Shown here piece after piece: positions 44,054 through 58,182 of a DNA stretch of 64,000 bases. The stretch lies in NCBI GenBank assembly GCA_949152475.1, contig OX424563.1, positions 15,659,001 through 15,723,000 on the forward strand, written 5' to 3'. The translations under genes and the position numbers were made by a program. Numbering within the stretch: the stretch's first letter is position 1; each line of letters starts with the position of its first letter. Source of the DNA: Terebella lapidaria (Eukaryota > Annelida > Polychaeta > Terebellida > Terebellidae). The notes beneath the pieces are model-generated. The model did no database searches, was not told the DNA's origin, and worked only from the letters and a program-made list of their open reading frames with translations.

Positions 44054-46111
44054 TCTTGCTAAAACAAGATCATCTTGGCCCGTCAGACAGTGACTAGCGT
44101 GAATACATTTTACATCTTGTTTCGTTATACTTCATACAACATTCTGGAAGTTGAAGCTATGAATATGTAGCTGACCGTCGAGGGAAGTAGGACGTCAAAA
44201 TGACGTACGATTCTTCCGCATGCCCTCATGGGTGATTAATACAAAGCGAAAAAGTGATCATTTCTTGGGAATAGAAGAACTTTCCATAACGTGACACACC
44301 ACAGAGACAACTCAACTTAAGCATGAAAGCACATGTCCAGGATAGCATTACAACGTCTTCGAAACAACAGTAAAACGTTATTGTTCTTTGCTAACAATCT
44401 CAGACACATAGGGGAACAAGTCTGAAAAATACATGATGAACACTGAAAAGAATTTCTGTGCACAAGTGTAATGCTAATAAGATCAAGATTATTGAGGTAC
44501 GAGTATTCGAAATCAGTCCACCTACATGTAGTGAAAAAGTAAACGTTTCCTATCCTACACGTGGCACCTGAAAGGAGTTCCGAAGTTTAATCAAAATCAC
44601 CACGTTGCAAAGATATGACGAGGATATAATAATGTATGCGGAAGAACTCCATGAAATCCGGCGAGGAGGGAGAATATATTAATAACCAAGACGTCTGTCG
44701 TACCTCTCCATTCGTCCGGCCAGTTACCAGCACGTGGATATCTCTTGAAAACAGAAGTGCTGCATTCATCGGGGATATGTCCGTTATTGAGAAACGTTTG
44801 TGAGTGAGGAATACCCACATAAATTCTCTCATTAAGCTTGCACAAGAAAAACCTGTGGTCGATAATAACTTCACCAGCCGTAAAATCAGATATTCACTTG
44901 TGGGTCAGTTCAGGAGGTTGTTTACGTTAAAAGTGACAATGGTATGGTGAAACAACACGAGTGAAAGAAAACCAAAGATTGATTCACAGATTTACCAGCT
45001 GACCATACATATCCACAGTTATATGTACCAATTTATGTATGCCTTAGGATTTATTTTCTGTTCAAAAGCTAGTTTTGAGATATTCGTAATGTTTTCAAAT
45101 TCAAAGTGAGGGCAGAGAATGCCAAATTCTTCCGCACCTATTTTCACATCCAATCAGGGGCAAGTTCATATATTCATGTATAGTATAGCATACAATCGTT
45201 TACAGATCGTCCTGCAAATATAATAATGTCTTTTATTCGACAGTATTGCGAAGCACTACACACGTGTGAGAAAGTCAGATTACTATCCGTGATATACATG
45301 TACATTAATGGTAATCAGGGACCCACTAATCCTTACTGATAAACTCCCTGTATTCATTTTAGCTGTCCACTTGATACCACATCACTGCCATAATAAATTT
45401 TGATGCATTACATGTGATAAAACAAACAAAGCATAGTGTCTCAGAATTTCCCTTAAAGCTATAATCACTTTTAGAATTGACAAAATGGATTTATTTTGCA
45501 GTAGCTTCATATTACCTATAGAATGATATATTCTACAAATTTGGATCTGAAAATGTGTAGTACGTTTCTAAATTGAGTTGCCAAATCAAGATTAAAATTC
45601 GGGCTAGTCTATTTCGCATCAATTTTTTTCCTCAAAGCGGCCCTACACACAGTCTCTTGACGTCAATGGAATTTGTCTAGATACTGTGGCAACCGGCAAT
45701 GTAGACAGGCCGATCATCTACTGCTTTTATGCACGATTAACGACAGTTTTCAGAGTATCTGTTGTCGAACTGTGCATATTTCGTGCATATTTCTGATTAT
45801 CTCCAGATGTACTTTCAAGTTTGTGTGACAAACAAGAATGCTAAATTTGGCTGATTTTAAAATCCATTCCAACCTTAACTAAACTTAAATATGAATTATT
45901 TGCTTTCAAATAAAATTTTACCGTCATCAAATGTATTATTGCATACCACGTGACATGATTTCAAAGATTGTAACCTACCTGTAGGTAGGCCCTAATATTA
46001 TTTACCAAAATGACTTCCAAAAATCCAGGAAATATGTTGTATCTGTGATGTTAGGCATGAGAAAAATCAGCTCAAGATTAAGATAAGTTATCGGACAATC
46101 TTGGTTTTACA

Positions 46112-46737
46112 CAGCACTGGTGAGATATGACTTTGAGATCTATCAGTCAAGGTAAACTCTGATGATGAAAATGATGACCACTTAAGGTCATCTGAGACCA
46201 AATTAAAGCGCCAGAGCTTCAAGACCGCCAAAAGATCCGCCAAATATGATTTGTCCATGTGTTCAAAATCCAAACCTAAGCTCTATTTGGACCGTTTTGT
46301 ATGCAGAGTTCAATTGACACACTTCACGTCAGATGTTACCTTAGGATTTACCACTCAAGGTAATCTGAAATCAACTTCAAAACTGCCAAATGATCCGCAA
46401 TATATGACTTCCTGTATATATGTTCATAATACCAACCTAAGCGTTAAGAGTTCAATTTACACATTTTCAGGTCAGCTGCGACCTCCGGATTTAAAGCTCA
46501 ACGTCATCCAACGTGAACATCAATATTACCAAATCCACAATATATAATTTCCTATCCATTCAAAATACAAAACTAAGTTCATCTGCAACCGTCTAATATG
46601 TAAGAAGTCAAATTACACATTTACCATTCAAGATCACGACAGGTCAGATTCAATGTCATCAAAAAAATCACCATATATGATTTCCCATATATCCGTATTA
46701 CAAGCTGTATCTACAAGCGTTTTCAGAGGGCAATTTT
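46112..46737. repeat. ~155-bp minisatellite, copy in U5
   Basis: Counterpart of 37,975-38,600 at +8,137. Confidence 0.65.
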
Positions 46738-48399
46738 TGCTTTTCAGAATTTCTATTGTGAGAAATAAGAAAGTCATGGAATAAGTTTTAAGCAAAGTGC
46801 CAGGAAGTGAAAGTAAGTATCAATCTATTACCACCATTTTTGGCCCTTTTGAACATTTCAATGTCCTATTGCTTCTTGCACAAGCTGAATATTCTTGCAT
46901 GTTCTCTACCTGTGAAATAAGAGAGAATGTTGCTGAATAAATTTTGAACAAAGTGGCAAAAAGTGAAATTTTGGTCATTTTGGGCCAGCTTTTTGGGCTT
47001 CTCGAGCGATTCAATGCCTACTATCTTCATACACCTTACTGAACAGATTTTGAGACAGACGCACGCCATGCCAATAGGTTATCTGACTTTTGGTTCAGTA
47101 ACATGCACAGAAGAACAAGAGCCCTAACAAAATTCAGGGGAATCAGTTTTTCCATAATCCATTTTAGTTTTTGTTATCACACGTGCTTGCGAAAGTGCTT
47201 TGTGCACGTCTGTTAAAAACAAAGAAACGTCTGTGGTAGAGTAGAAGTCAAATTTGGTTTTGCAGCAAACAAAACAGAAATGAATTTGCATTCACTTTAC
47301 AAAGTGTCACAAACTACATTTGCTCCAACTTGAGATCAACTATTTGTTGGGTTTGAATATTAACAAAATTATGAGCTTTGCAAAAAGTGATCAAGGCACT
47401 GTTGCCTGGGTCATTTTGTGACTTATAACTTGTTATTTCAGGTATGAAACATTTGGCCCTATTCAATCTATACTCGGGCTGCGAAGCAGCTGAACATTAC
47501 TGTTGTATGCATCTTATTTCTTTCATCCATTCACGATCTGGCATGGAGCGAAGTCTAGAGGGTCGTTGCTCAAGCCAACTCTATTACAGCAGGAAGTGGA
47601 GACATTACTGCTTCCCTGACCACAGTTGATATCTTACTCCGGTCGGCTCTCTGATTCCAAGCAATATATTTTCTTTTATTTCTGTGACAGGCAAAATGCT
47701 CTTATAAATCTCAGAAATAGCGCTAATCAACGTAAAGATGGTTTAGTCAGTGAAATATGGGACTTTGCTGCTCATAAATATGCCGAAGAAAAGACCTTAG
47801 GGTTATTTCTGTGCTAAAAGTGAAATGTACATCACTGTAGAAATGTTGACGTTGTACATAGCAGTCTATACAAGCGTGTAGTGTAAAAGACGTGGTTGTG
47901 GAATCGGTGTGTACAAATTGAAACCATTACTTGCCCTCTATAAATTTATTTTATTCGTTTTGGCAAATGGCTATTCATTACCTCTTTAGTATTGGTGACG
48001 GCTAACTTACTGTCAAGTGTGTGGGATAGCATACATGCTCCGCTTACGAATTTTGTATATCAGTGAGTTGAATATATCAAAAAAGCCAATCAAACAAAGT
48101 GGCATAACCTTCGGATACACTGTATCCAAAGGTTATTTCTCCATTCGAAAAATTTGATATATTACTGGGAAACATATTAAGGACAGGCCTACTGGTCTGA
48201 TTAATAAAAAAACACGTTTCATGTGAGACAACCATATACAAGAAATGGTGTTTCCATTGAACTTCGTCAAAGACAAAATATATGATTTTGTCTCATTGTC
48301 ACTCCATTTTGCAGCGACAATTCTCCTAGGTATTCTACAAATCAAGCCATGTAATCGGTAATGGGTGGTCTACGATAGTCGTGTTTGAACATCCCACCC

Positions 48400-50073
48400 A
48401 AAAACCCAAAACACTAACTACAAGAGACTAACTACAAGAGATAATACAACTAAATAATAGACCTGTTCAAAATGTAATAGGACACGTGCAAATATTAAGA
48501 GACGTTCTATTGCTTGTGTTGCCGCAGTACTATGATGACCGTCAAATGATGTTTTTAGCACTGAACCACCTGTCATCCAGTATATTATGCTATCGCCATA
48601 AAATTTGACGCGGAAATAAAATGTTATGGTTGCCAATGACACGGACAATCGCAATAGCCGGATTCACCGGCCATTAATGACACAGTCCAGTGCATCATTG
48701 GTTGTTAATTACCTGCCATTTTTACCTAACTGATTTGCATGTGATCCAATTTATGAAGCCAAGCGGTGGTAAAGTCTGCACTTTTATGACAAACACACGA
48801 ACCCCCTTTCGCAGCCGTCGTTGACATACAAAACCCATAGCGCCACCGTAAAATCAGCTTTATTTCCTGCAAATCGGGCAGATGGCAATAGGGCGAATGG
48901 CGCAATCCGCACAGCAAAAGCACAATAAATACACAAGGACAGGTCAGTTTTGATGGTCATCGGCGCTGTAAAATCCCGACACTTGTCTATGGAGATTGTC
49001 ACCTGATATTTCCTGTGATATCAGCAGCCACATCACGTTTATGTCCACCATCCAAGCAAACGGTTCGTAGATGAATACCGAATTTCTATTTTCATTATTA
49101 AACGGTACTTGTTTCTAAAATTAATTGCATAGAGATGATTTGAACTGAAAGACATATTCAATCACACGAAACACATTTTGAAGGGTGCAACAACTTTTTC
49201 AACTAAAATTGCAACCAAACCTTCAATCCGTGAATAAACCTCAATAAAATCAGTAGCCAACAACGTCCTGAGATAAATTATTACAAAACGGCGAGGGCCG
49301 TAAGCGTGGCAGGGAAAGCTCGCCTAGAACACCAGTTGTATTGTTTAAATCAGGTTTTCGAGAGTTCCTTGTTGTCTTCATTCATTTAATTGTATGTATT
49401 TCTCTTATATTATTGTCCTTTGTCTAATGTCCTCCGTTCATTCTGAATAGTAAATAAGAATGGATGATATGGATGCTGATAAAAATTTAGAGGCTTAGAA
49501 TGTAACTTCAGCACCAATAGGAATGGACCCATAATCCTACACAAAGGAACCATTGGGATACAGTAAAAACGTTATGATCCATTGCAATCCTGACCCAGTG
49601 AGAACTCGCTTTCCCGACGTGAGCAATTCTTCGATTTATTGAGTGACTCGTAAGAAATGTGTTAGCCTTTTCAATCACTCGGACATTGTTTGATGGAATA
49701 TCGATATTTTGTTTCATTTACTCATTCAGTTCAACCACCGGTCCGTCAGACCTGACTGACCTCATTTGTTTCAAAACCATATGTCACTTCATTTATATTC
49801 ATTGTATCTCCAATATGCTTTCACATTCCCCGATTTCTTTGTCAAGTCACTCGTTTCTTCACGTCAAATCTTTTTGAACTTGTTCAATGAAAAATTGTTT
49901 TTTCTGCCAGTGCATTAGTCGCGCTTATTGCACTCTTCCACTACATTAGCTGGTCTTTCAAGGTTGTCTAAGTAGAATAATTTCCTTCGAACAGAGGACA
50001 TTTTTTATTTCGACATTATTTCCTCGTGAAATATACAGGTCAACACAATCTCCGAACCCGTCAGTTTTTATGT
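48400..50073. repeat. Macro-repeat unit U6, truncated
   Basis: Carries the landmarks at 48,569, 48,730, 48,938, 49,287, 49,527 and 49,672, more like U2 than U4/U5. Similarity stops at about 50,073, just after GAACCCGTCAGTTTTTATG, where U2 and U3 continue differently. This is the right edge of the array. Confidence 0.75.
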
Positions 50074-51791
50074 CGTCGCCCACAAAAAATACTCGACCCT
50101 GTAACGAAAATGTAACCATTCGGCCAATAATAAAAAATACTGTTACTTTTTACGACGGAGTTGAGTTCCTATGTGGGGGACATCAGTTATGATGGAACAA
50201 GTCCTCTCTCAACGGAAAATATGGATGAAAACCTTGCCATCAATTGTGCTTTATTCGCCTGCAGAATGGACAGACGTAAAATTTCATTAGAGTTTTACGC
50301 CCGTAAGGAAATTTGGAGGCCCGTATCTGATATTAATCGAATCTTCCCCAATCCCATAAAATGCATCTCCGACAGTTTCCCATTGATGAACTGAGAAGAA
50401 AACAACGAGAGGGATAGAATGCACAATCGGAGCCTCCCCCTCCTTCCTCCCCCAACTGTACTCATCATCCTTACACCCCTTACAATCATCTCCACCAGAT
50501 CTAAATCTGGGGCTTGCAGCTCCAAGCGAAACTCGCAACCAAGACTGACCCTTGGTTATGCCCATAATGCCCCCGCTGGCAGCAAAATACAATATGAGTC
50601 CCCGGCAGAAATTTGTCTCCCTGCCGGCGTCCGGCACCACAGATGTCAATGCTGGAATCACGAGATTTATTTTCACCTCGGATTATTTCTAAGTCTGCTG
50701 ACATTACATGCACACAAGGGGCATATAACTGCGGTGCCCCGAGGTCCCTGCGCAAGATAAAGAGCTTGTTGATAGAAGTCTCGTGATGGGGCCTGGATAC
50801 GGTCGCTGTTGGAGCCACGCGACACCATAGATAGACCATGTGACAATTTTAAAGCGCCGATATAGTTGAGCTATCCGGATTCAGGGCAGGTCCGAGGTGA
50901 CGAGAGGTTCATCAAGGCACAGAACATCTTGTGCAAGTTTAGGTTCGGGGGGATTCCTAAATATAGGCTAAATTCATCAGGAATTGGGAATCGTGTGGGA
51001 CACATAAAAAATAAGTCGAATGGTCGATGAGATGACGTCAGGACTTGTCCGTTTATCGTCCGCATGTCACGAGGAAATCACACACTCTGCTCCGCTCACA
51101 TTTATTCATCACGAGTTTTTTTCGGGACGGGTAGGAAGAAAGGGACGTTTGCAGACGAGGGGTGGCTGCACATTAATGTTTGGGTTCGCACAAACAGCTC
51201 CTGCCGCCGGAGATAATAGCGAGAAGGCGGTGTTCGTCCAGCGACGCGAACCCGACGGAAAACGTCGCGAGACTCTCAGCATCACTCAGGAAAACGGCGA
51301 GGGAAATCGGGAGAAAAACTGGGGATGAGGATATGAGATTCTATACACGCGGCTGGAGCACTAGGCGACGACCGGGCACGAGAAGAGCCGGGCACGAGAG
51401 CAGCACGAGACGTCCATCGCACGCGCCGCCTGGAGCCGTCTGAAAGACTCACGGACACGGACGCGCTTTTAAAGGCACCTCGACCGGTGCGTGTGTTGAG
51501 CGACTGACACCCTAAAGTGGTCAGGATTTACCGCTAGTGACATCCCTTAAACGGATTGTTTAACGCGCGTGGACCCTCGAGCGGGGGAGGTGTGCGAAAA
51601 GTCGTGTCCCTGATGCTGATCTGAGCCTGTCGAAGCTAGCGATCAGGTCGATATTGCTGACCAATCTGCCCTCGAGGGGTCAAACGTGCGGAAAAGGGGA
51701 AAGTCTAATGGAATCTATCAGGAAGGGCGACCTTGTGCACATATTTACACTAATACAATTGGATTAACCCGTGTTCTCACTGCTTGTTCAG
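50074..51791. other. Single-copy, CpG-richer segment; possible promoter region
   Basis: No repeat of the array and no convincing ORF. Between about 51,130 and 51,600 the sequence is rich in GC and CpG. A TTTTAAAG box lies at 51,467-51,474, with GAGCGACTGAC about 30 nt downstream, which would suit a core promoter on the plus strand. Overlapping short frames on both strands at 50,287-50,839 have no recognisable domain. Confidence 0.35.
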
Positions 51792-51892
51792 TCCCCGGGG
51801 GTCCGCCTGAGGGTGGATCACAAGGGGCCGTGGATTAACGAACAATGTAATCTGGGCTGGCAACGGTACAACGGGAAGACGTTCGGACTGCG
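51792..51892 (+). CDS. Candidate internal exon (unsupported by homology)
   Basis: A pyrimidine-rich tract ending CTGCTTGTTCAG precedes position 51,792 and a CG/GTAATG donor follows 51,892. The 101 nt are open in the first frame for 33 codons (fragment VDHKGPWINEQCNLGW). I recognise no domain, and the position about 320 nt after a promoter-like stretch is only suggestive. It may equally be a 5' UTR exon, a lncRNA exon or chance. Confidence 0.25.
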
Positions 51893-54800
51893 GTAATGTA
51901 TCTTATCTGCTTCCTTTTATCCTCTTCATTTGCTGCCACGTTCCATTTATGTATTAGATGCGGTGTATAGATGCGGCTACGATATAAAAGTGATTACAGT
52001 CGGTGGTAGTCCATGATGTTTCTATGGATGCCTTGACAGCTAATCCCGAGTCACTAAAAGAAACATTTCAATGTGGTTTACAACAAACTCAGCAAATTTA
52101 CACGGTCATACAGTGAAATCCTCTCATAAATCCATGGAGTATTAGGCCAGTATTGCTTAATTCTATTTCCGGACTGTGCCGAATGGAGGTGATGGACATG
52201 TAATGATCATTGGTCCGCGAGACGAAATATTTACCGCCTCGACACGATATTTTATCCCCTTTTCAATTAAAACGTCACCGAATGAGACCGTAAATGACAG
52301 GCGATCATTTTTCAAAATGATTGATGATTATATCTATATTTGCATTACGCTCATCAAATTATATGGAAAATCGAAACACCACGGCCAATGACAGGGGAGT
52401 TGATGTTTCGCTGTCGTTATATTTCCATTATACATGGTACGCACCGGGAAAAAAACACATACAAATGTATATTAACGATATCAAGCGTGAACAGCGATTC
52501 ACGAGGCAATAAAGCGAGTCCATAGAATAAACATCACTCTGTGGAAATGCTTATTGCAGTTTGGATTACGTTTGGAAACGAGGCTGATCATGTATTATTT
52601 TGAATTTTTCATACATACATATTTTGTGCATTTAGAAATTGTGAGCCTTTTGTCCTGAAGTTAGATAGATCTAATTATGTGACAATTTTATTCAAAATAT
52701 GTACCAAATGCATGAAGCGAATATTGGTGGAGAATCTTACTTTTGTATTTATATTCAAATAGAAGGTAATGTGCTTATCTATATATGAAATATGAGTGAT
52801 CAACACATATTTCAAGGTCGTGACTCATAGTCATCACCATGGCAATACATCATAGCAACGGGGAAAGTGAGTAGGGAGACAACATACCACGGAGCATGAT
52901 GTAGGCCTAAGCTCAGCAGAAAAAAATGACGATACCCCCTCAAAGTCTAGACTTTACCAAAATTGCATATGCTCTAAATGGACCAATCAATCACGAACAC
53001 GGACGAGTGTCCATGGTGATAAAACAACAATGTGGGTTACAATCACGCTGTTCATATAGCGGCACCAAAAATCTGCTCTTTGGGTCACTGACATCAGAAA
53101 TGCTCGTAGGGATGAACACAATGAGTGCAAAAATGGACTTTTTGAATCGTTTGATTTATCAACATAACCTACGAGGCTGTAATCATATCTCGACCTGGTG
53201 TCCAATATGTACACTTTTTATCATGAAAATTAATAGTTTCTGGCGAAACCAATACTACGTTGTTTGCTGTCGGATTCCCTCTCCTAAATGACCAGTCGTC
53301 ACCGGATTCCGAGGCGGGAGAACCTACCCAATGTTAATTTTGGAAGCGTATCTGACCTAACAAAGACGGTGGGAAGCCTCAAGCAGTGTAGACGATGTTG
53401 TGTGTGAGCGAGTGTTGGGATCAGATTACCATTGACCGCGTGCGGATCCATACCGTTATAGAGAACAGTGCAGTACCCCACCGGCCGACCACGTGTGGAT
53501 AAATGGATGGTAGGAGACCCGGGGTTTGGGACACCGGTGGCAAACAAATAGCCCCCGAGTTTTTTTTTCGAACCACAAAAGATCTGTGTATTCGCATCCG
53601 CGCTACGGCGCCGGGATCTGACTAATTGGATCGGAGGTCCGATGTTATTGGGGGGAATACCGCTGGTCTAGGCTCGCGCTCGATCGGAATCCATAGACGG
53701 GCGGTGTTACGTGCGGTTGCTGATATATATGCTTTTATTCTTCAATCATGTTATATTGGCATGAGGTGCCGAGGCATGCCTTTGCCGGACCCTCTATACT
53801 GGCCTCTAGGAATTTGATTTACATATAGAAGATATATTTGGGGCCTAAAGGTTATCATTGATAAATTGAGGCTCATCTTCACGTGACTATGCACGGAGAA
53901 ATCATCGACCATTCCTCGCTTGACGTGGTCAGTAGTGATTTACTAGTCATTAATGTATAATTTCCCCTTTCCAGAGAAACAGAGCAGATTATTTTTCCAC
54001 GGACTGGTACCGAAGTATGTATTGTATTCCCCCGGAGTTCCAAGACCTCACAGCAATCCTAGAGAAAACAAGTGCCCCTCCAGAACAAGCGGTTTCCACC
54101 CCCACCCCACCTCGCAAAACCTCGGGATCAATTTGTTACCAGGTGTTTGCTGGAAGCCAGATCGCAAGGAGTGCCTATTGAGGGAACTCGAGTGGTAACA
54201 TCTAACAACCAAGAACGACGCTGAAACTCTTGGAGAGTTTTCCGCCGCGGTTCCACTCTATATCGGTGCATTGTCGACCCAAAACCTCTGCTGGGACCCT
54301 TGTCGTTGCCAAATCTGCACCTGATTTCCACTTTTTTTCTGCCGAAAACCTAATCAAAGTCGGTGTGATTTGTGTAGGGAGAGGAGAAGGGAGGGAAAGT
54401 GGCCGCTAGTTCAGGCTGTTGCATTATCGGACCCATGACAGCGCCCCGATATTTTTGGATATTGTTCTTCGCCTTGTAGTCAGAAATATTGCTATATGTT
54501 AATACCACTTGGAACCTCCCAGCTCCAGCGTTACGACATTGGCAACGTTTGCAGAACTCTTGTCATGCTCAGCCTCCTGGTCAGTTGCCAACTGCGGAAC
54601 AAATGCAATACCGACATAAGGCAGGGAACTTGATAAACAACGATAGAATGAAGAAACAAACTTTTGACTATAATAGCTATAGTCAAGCTCTAGAGGCCTG
54701 TCAAAATATGATATCACATGCCAGAACAATCTATGAAGCTCTGTGCACATAATGACTGTTTTTTTGGCTGTCATGGGTTGCTTTTATTCTCTTTTATTCT

Positions 54801-57800
54801 TTAGAAGTGTCCTTAGCGTGTGCAAGTTTATCAGTTACCAAGTGTTGGGGGTGAAAAATTTGGTTCCCTGTTTCAAAACCCGTTCTTATGTTTATTCTGG
54901 TTTCATTCATTACACGGGGCTGGATTGGATACTATTCTGACTAGCCTGGGGACTTGGAGCATAAAGGCAACTAGCTTAACTGAAGCTGTTGAAAGAGCCA
55001 CGCCAGAGTAAGTTGTCGCCGCGAAGGGATTCGAGTTAATTGTTTTGGACCTCTGGCCAGGAGAACTCCATCCAGGGGAATAATCCTCTAGCAAAATATC
55101 GCGAGAAGATGCTCAAAATATCCCCGTGGTTGTCGCACCTTTTTACCGTATCACTGCGCATATCGTTTTCAGGCGGTGCTTGCTGCCGTATATTTCAATT
55201 ACGTTGGCATGATCAACTTTTCAGTTTTCCTTTTCCCCGCGTCGTCATCAGCTCAAAAGCCCCGTTGGTCTTCCTCGATGCTCATATCCTTTGAGAATGA
55301 GCCCGTCTCTCGGGAGAAAGGAATGGACGGACATTACATCTGCTTGGACCATGTCAGAGGAAAAAGGTCGCTGACTCGTTGTACTGGCCACGGCTGAAGT
55401 TGATTGCAAAAATATGAAATTGCGTTTGACGTTCCTTCGTTCGTTTGGTCGCCCCTGCTTGTAGGTTGTATTTCTGGGCTTGATGTCGTTCCCCACTCGT
55501 CGGTCCAGTCCTGGAACTGGCCTCTGCATTTCGTTTTCTCCCAGTTGCTCGCTATTAGATCTGTAAAAGCGGCGGAGGGGAGGGGTGGTGGGTGGGTGTC
55601 GGCGACCCTATACATGTCCATTGCAAATCGTCGCCATGTATATTTGATTGGATTTATTTCTGCCACTCTGCCCCGCTGACCGGGGCGACTCGCGCATGAT
55701 CGCTGCAGCTCACAGGGACACGGCAGTCCCAGTCGCATATCCACTCCACCGGGGACTGAACGACAAGGTCAGGGGCCGTCCCACAGCTCCCTTAAATCAG
55801 GTATTAATTGTCCAATTCCCCATGGCAACCGACTAAATAAAGCGGAATTCTTCTCCGACTGTGTTTGTCGGCTATTAATATTTTAAACGAACGTGCGCTC
55901 TCCAAGCCCCATCGACCATTCAGAGTGACCATGAAGTATGTTTTCATACGTCATTAGGACCTTGGCCGCGTATGGGGTGTTAAAAGTCGATGGGACATAA
56001 ATATTACTCAAGTATTCTGTCCCACAAAGGAGGCGAGGTGTGATTGGGTCTGAGGATAGATTCATATTTTACACGTCTGATTTCCCCAAATCACAGGCCC
56101 CTTTATATCACCGCTACCATTTTCCTTCCACACCGATTCCCTTATTCACAAAGCTGTCTGCTCCAACCCCTAGCAGTTGCTCACTCCTCTTCATATTTCA
56201 AAAACCCTTTTTGAAAAACTTGCAAAATTGTGCCAGTCTCTCATCCCGTGAGTGCCTGGTTCAGCATCTCGTGTGATGATGAGTGGAGATCAATCCATGT
56301 TGCTTTTACAGCAGCTCATTTACATATTGTCAATTAGCGATATTGGCAGTGATGATGTCTGAAGTTGACATCTGTCACTCAAGCAATTACCGTGAGGATC
56401 ACGTGCGGAATTAATCAGGCCTACACGCAGCTGCAGCCCGAAAAATCCCCCCTTTTAAAAGCGGTCAATTCCATCAATGAAAGTCGGCTGGAACAATTAC
56501 TAGAAGGGAAAAAGTTCCCATCGTGCGACATGCCGATAAAAATAGGAGAAAACCCCGGTGTAGCGCTCTGATAGAGCATCGAGTAATTGGGTTAGGCCCG
56601 CACGCACATACTGATTGCCACACACGGGCATTTTATGCATGAAATCGTTTCGTAACCATTCCACTTGTAGACGAAACATGTTTATCCGATAAAGGTTGAT
56701 CTTCCACACGAAAATCAAGGTTTTTGGACCATTTGTTTAGCACGAGAAGAGTTCCATTTCTTGACTTGGTCAAATACTGGACCAGTACAGTAATTGTTTT
56801 ATCGCAATTACCATTTCGTTGCAAAACATGAATGGTCTCTTGAGTGATGGGTACTGTGCTGTTGTTGACACTAAAAAGTAACTGTAAATATGTTGAATCC
56901 GAAACTTCGAATCCGAAATCCGAAAATTATAGAAGATTTTCATCAGGTACACAATGTATACTGAGCATGTTCATCTAAATGCATGAACCCCTGGTATTCG
57001 TTGCCAGCACGTACCACGAGGAGCTTCAGGAACGGCCTTCTACGTGTATGGTTTGACATGTGCTTTTACTTGGATATCGTGTGAATGAATTTACATAAAG
57101 TTCAGAAGAAAAGTCGAATAATTACAGACATTTGATAAATATTTTGTTGATGAACTTCTGTAAGATAGGATATGTGTTTTGCGACAGGTACATTTTTGTT
57201 CAACATGATCATTTATGAATATGGTTTCAGTGTCGTTGAAATTATGAATTAATGTCAGTTTCCCAGCCAACATTCATAGTATATTTAATCCAGATGTTGT
57301 TCCGTTTCATGCTATATTTGAATTGGATTACCCATGTTCATGTTCCGTAATATGCAAGTAACATTACATTCAAGTTGTGAATGACGTAAGTTATGTGCAC
57401 CATAAAATCAACACGAAGACTGCATGTTATCATTGTGTTCTTGTGTTGTTCAACATCATACTCGTGCAAACAGCAGACTTTGCGCTGTTTCATGTCTGCG
57501 TTGTACTTTTAGTGGCACATTACAGCAAACAGATAATCACCGGCACCCATGCCAATATTGTTGTAGTGTTATACGAGTCCATTTATGACGTCATAGACAT
57601 CAAGCAGTATATTGACAAATCGTTAAAGTCGTGTTTTTGTGTCGAGGTCACGCCGGCGGTGACGCAGGGCCAATTTCGCCTCCGACAAAAAACTACCCCA
57701 TAATATTGGCTGGTGCACGCGAATTGCGCCTGCCTATCCCCTCTTGTAAGGTTCCTATCTAAACAGATCAGAATATATTGCCAGCGCCATTAACATTGCC

Positions 57801-58180
57801 GAAGGTGGCCGTTTAGCGGTATCCATTCCAGACCGCACAAGTGTATTTTATTGGTTCCCCGCTGGTGGCTCTCCGTGCGAATTCCCATCTTGCCACCGCG
57901 CACTGGAAAAAAATCGCGATTACGATTTACCTTCCCAAGATGTTCGGCGAATCGTAGGAGTGCTGCCGGAAGGAAGTGAGTCTTTGATAATGGCGCATAA
58001 AAATTATCATTATCGTCACCTGGGGACCCACGCGAGACTTTTTATGCCGGTCGCTTTGCTGCAAAGAAACGCGATGTTAATAGCGCTACAGTGGTTCTCA
58101 GCAATATCAACAGCCTTGAAATGTGTAGCTTCCTGGAACAGTATCCTAAACCCGTGATATGACATCAGGTACAGTGTAGT
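51893..58180. other. Single-copy region without an identified gene
   Basis: GC and CpG are moderate to about 58 kb. All reading frames are short (up to 136 codons at 55,334-55,744) and overlap others on both strands; none has a recognisable domain. CCATGGCAAC-type motifs that resemble half of an RFX X-box occur at 52,838 and 55,821. It could be regulatory DNA of a neighbouring gene, but nothing proves this. Confidence 0.4.
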
Positions 58181-58182
58181 AT

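Larger units (their letters stand above)
40261..48400. repeat. Macro-repeat unit U5 (~8.1 kb)
   Basis: Near-identical tandem copy of U4. Differences include a (TA)n tract with flanking sequence near 43,930-44,060 that U4 lacks, a ~29-bp insertion at 41,731-41,760, and a 17-bp duplication of the ACTCCCTTTCACAGCCG segment at 40,652-40,686. No gene seen. Confidence 0.85.

Noticed and set aside
50287..50839. Overlapping 112-129-codon frames on both strands
   Set aside because: Mutually overlapping frames in GC-richer DNA, no domain, no codon signal that I can see.
55334..55744. 136-codon minus frame
   Set aside because: No recognisable domain, overlaps a 91-codon plus frame, no initiation or splice context that favours it.
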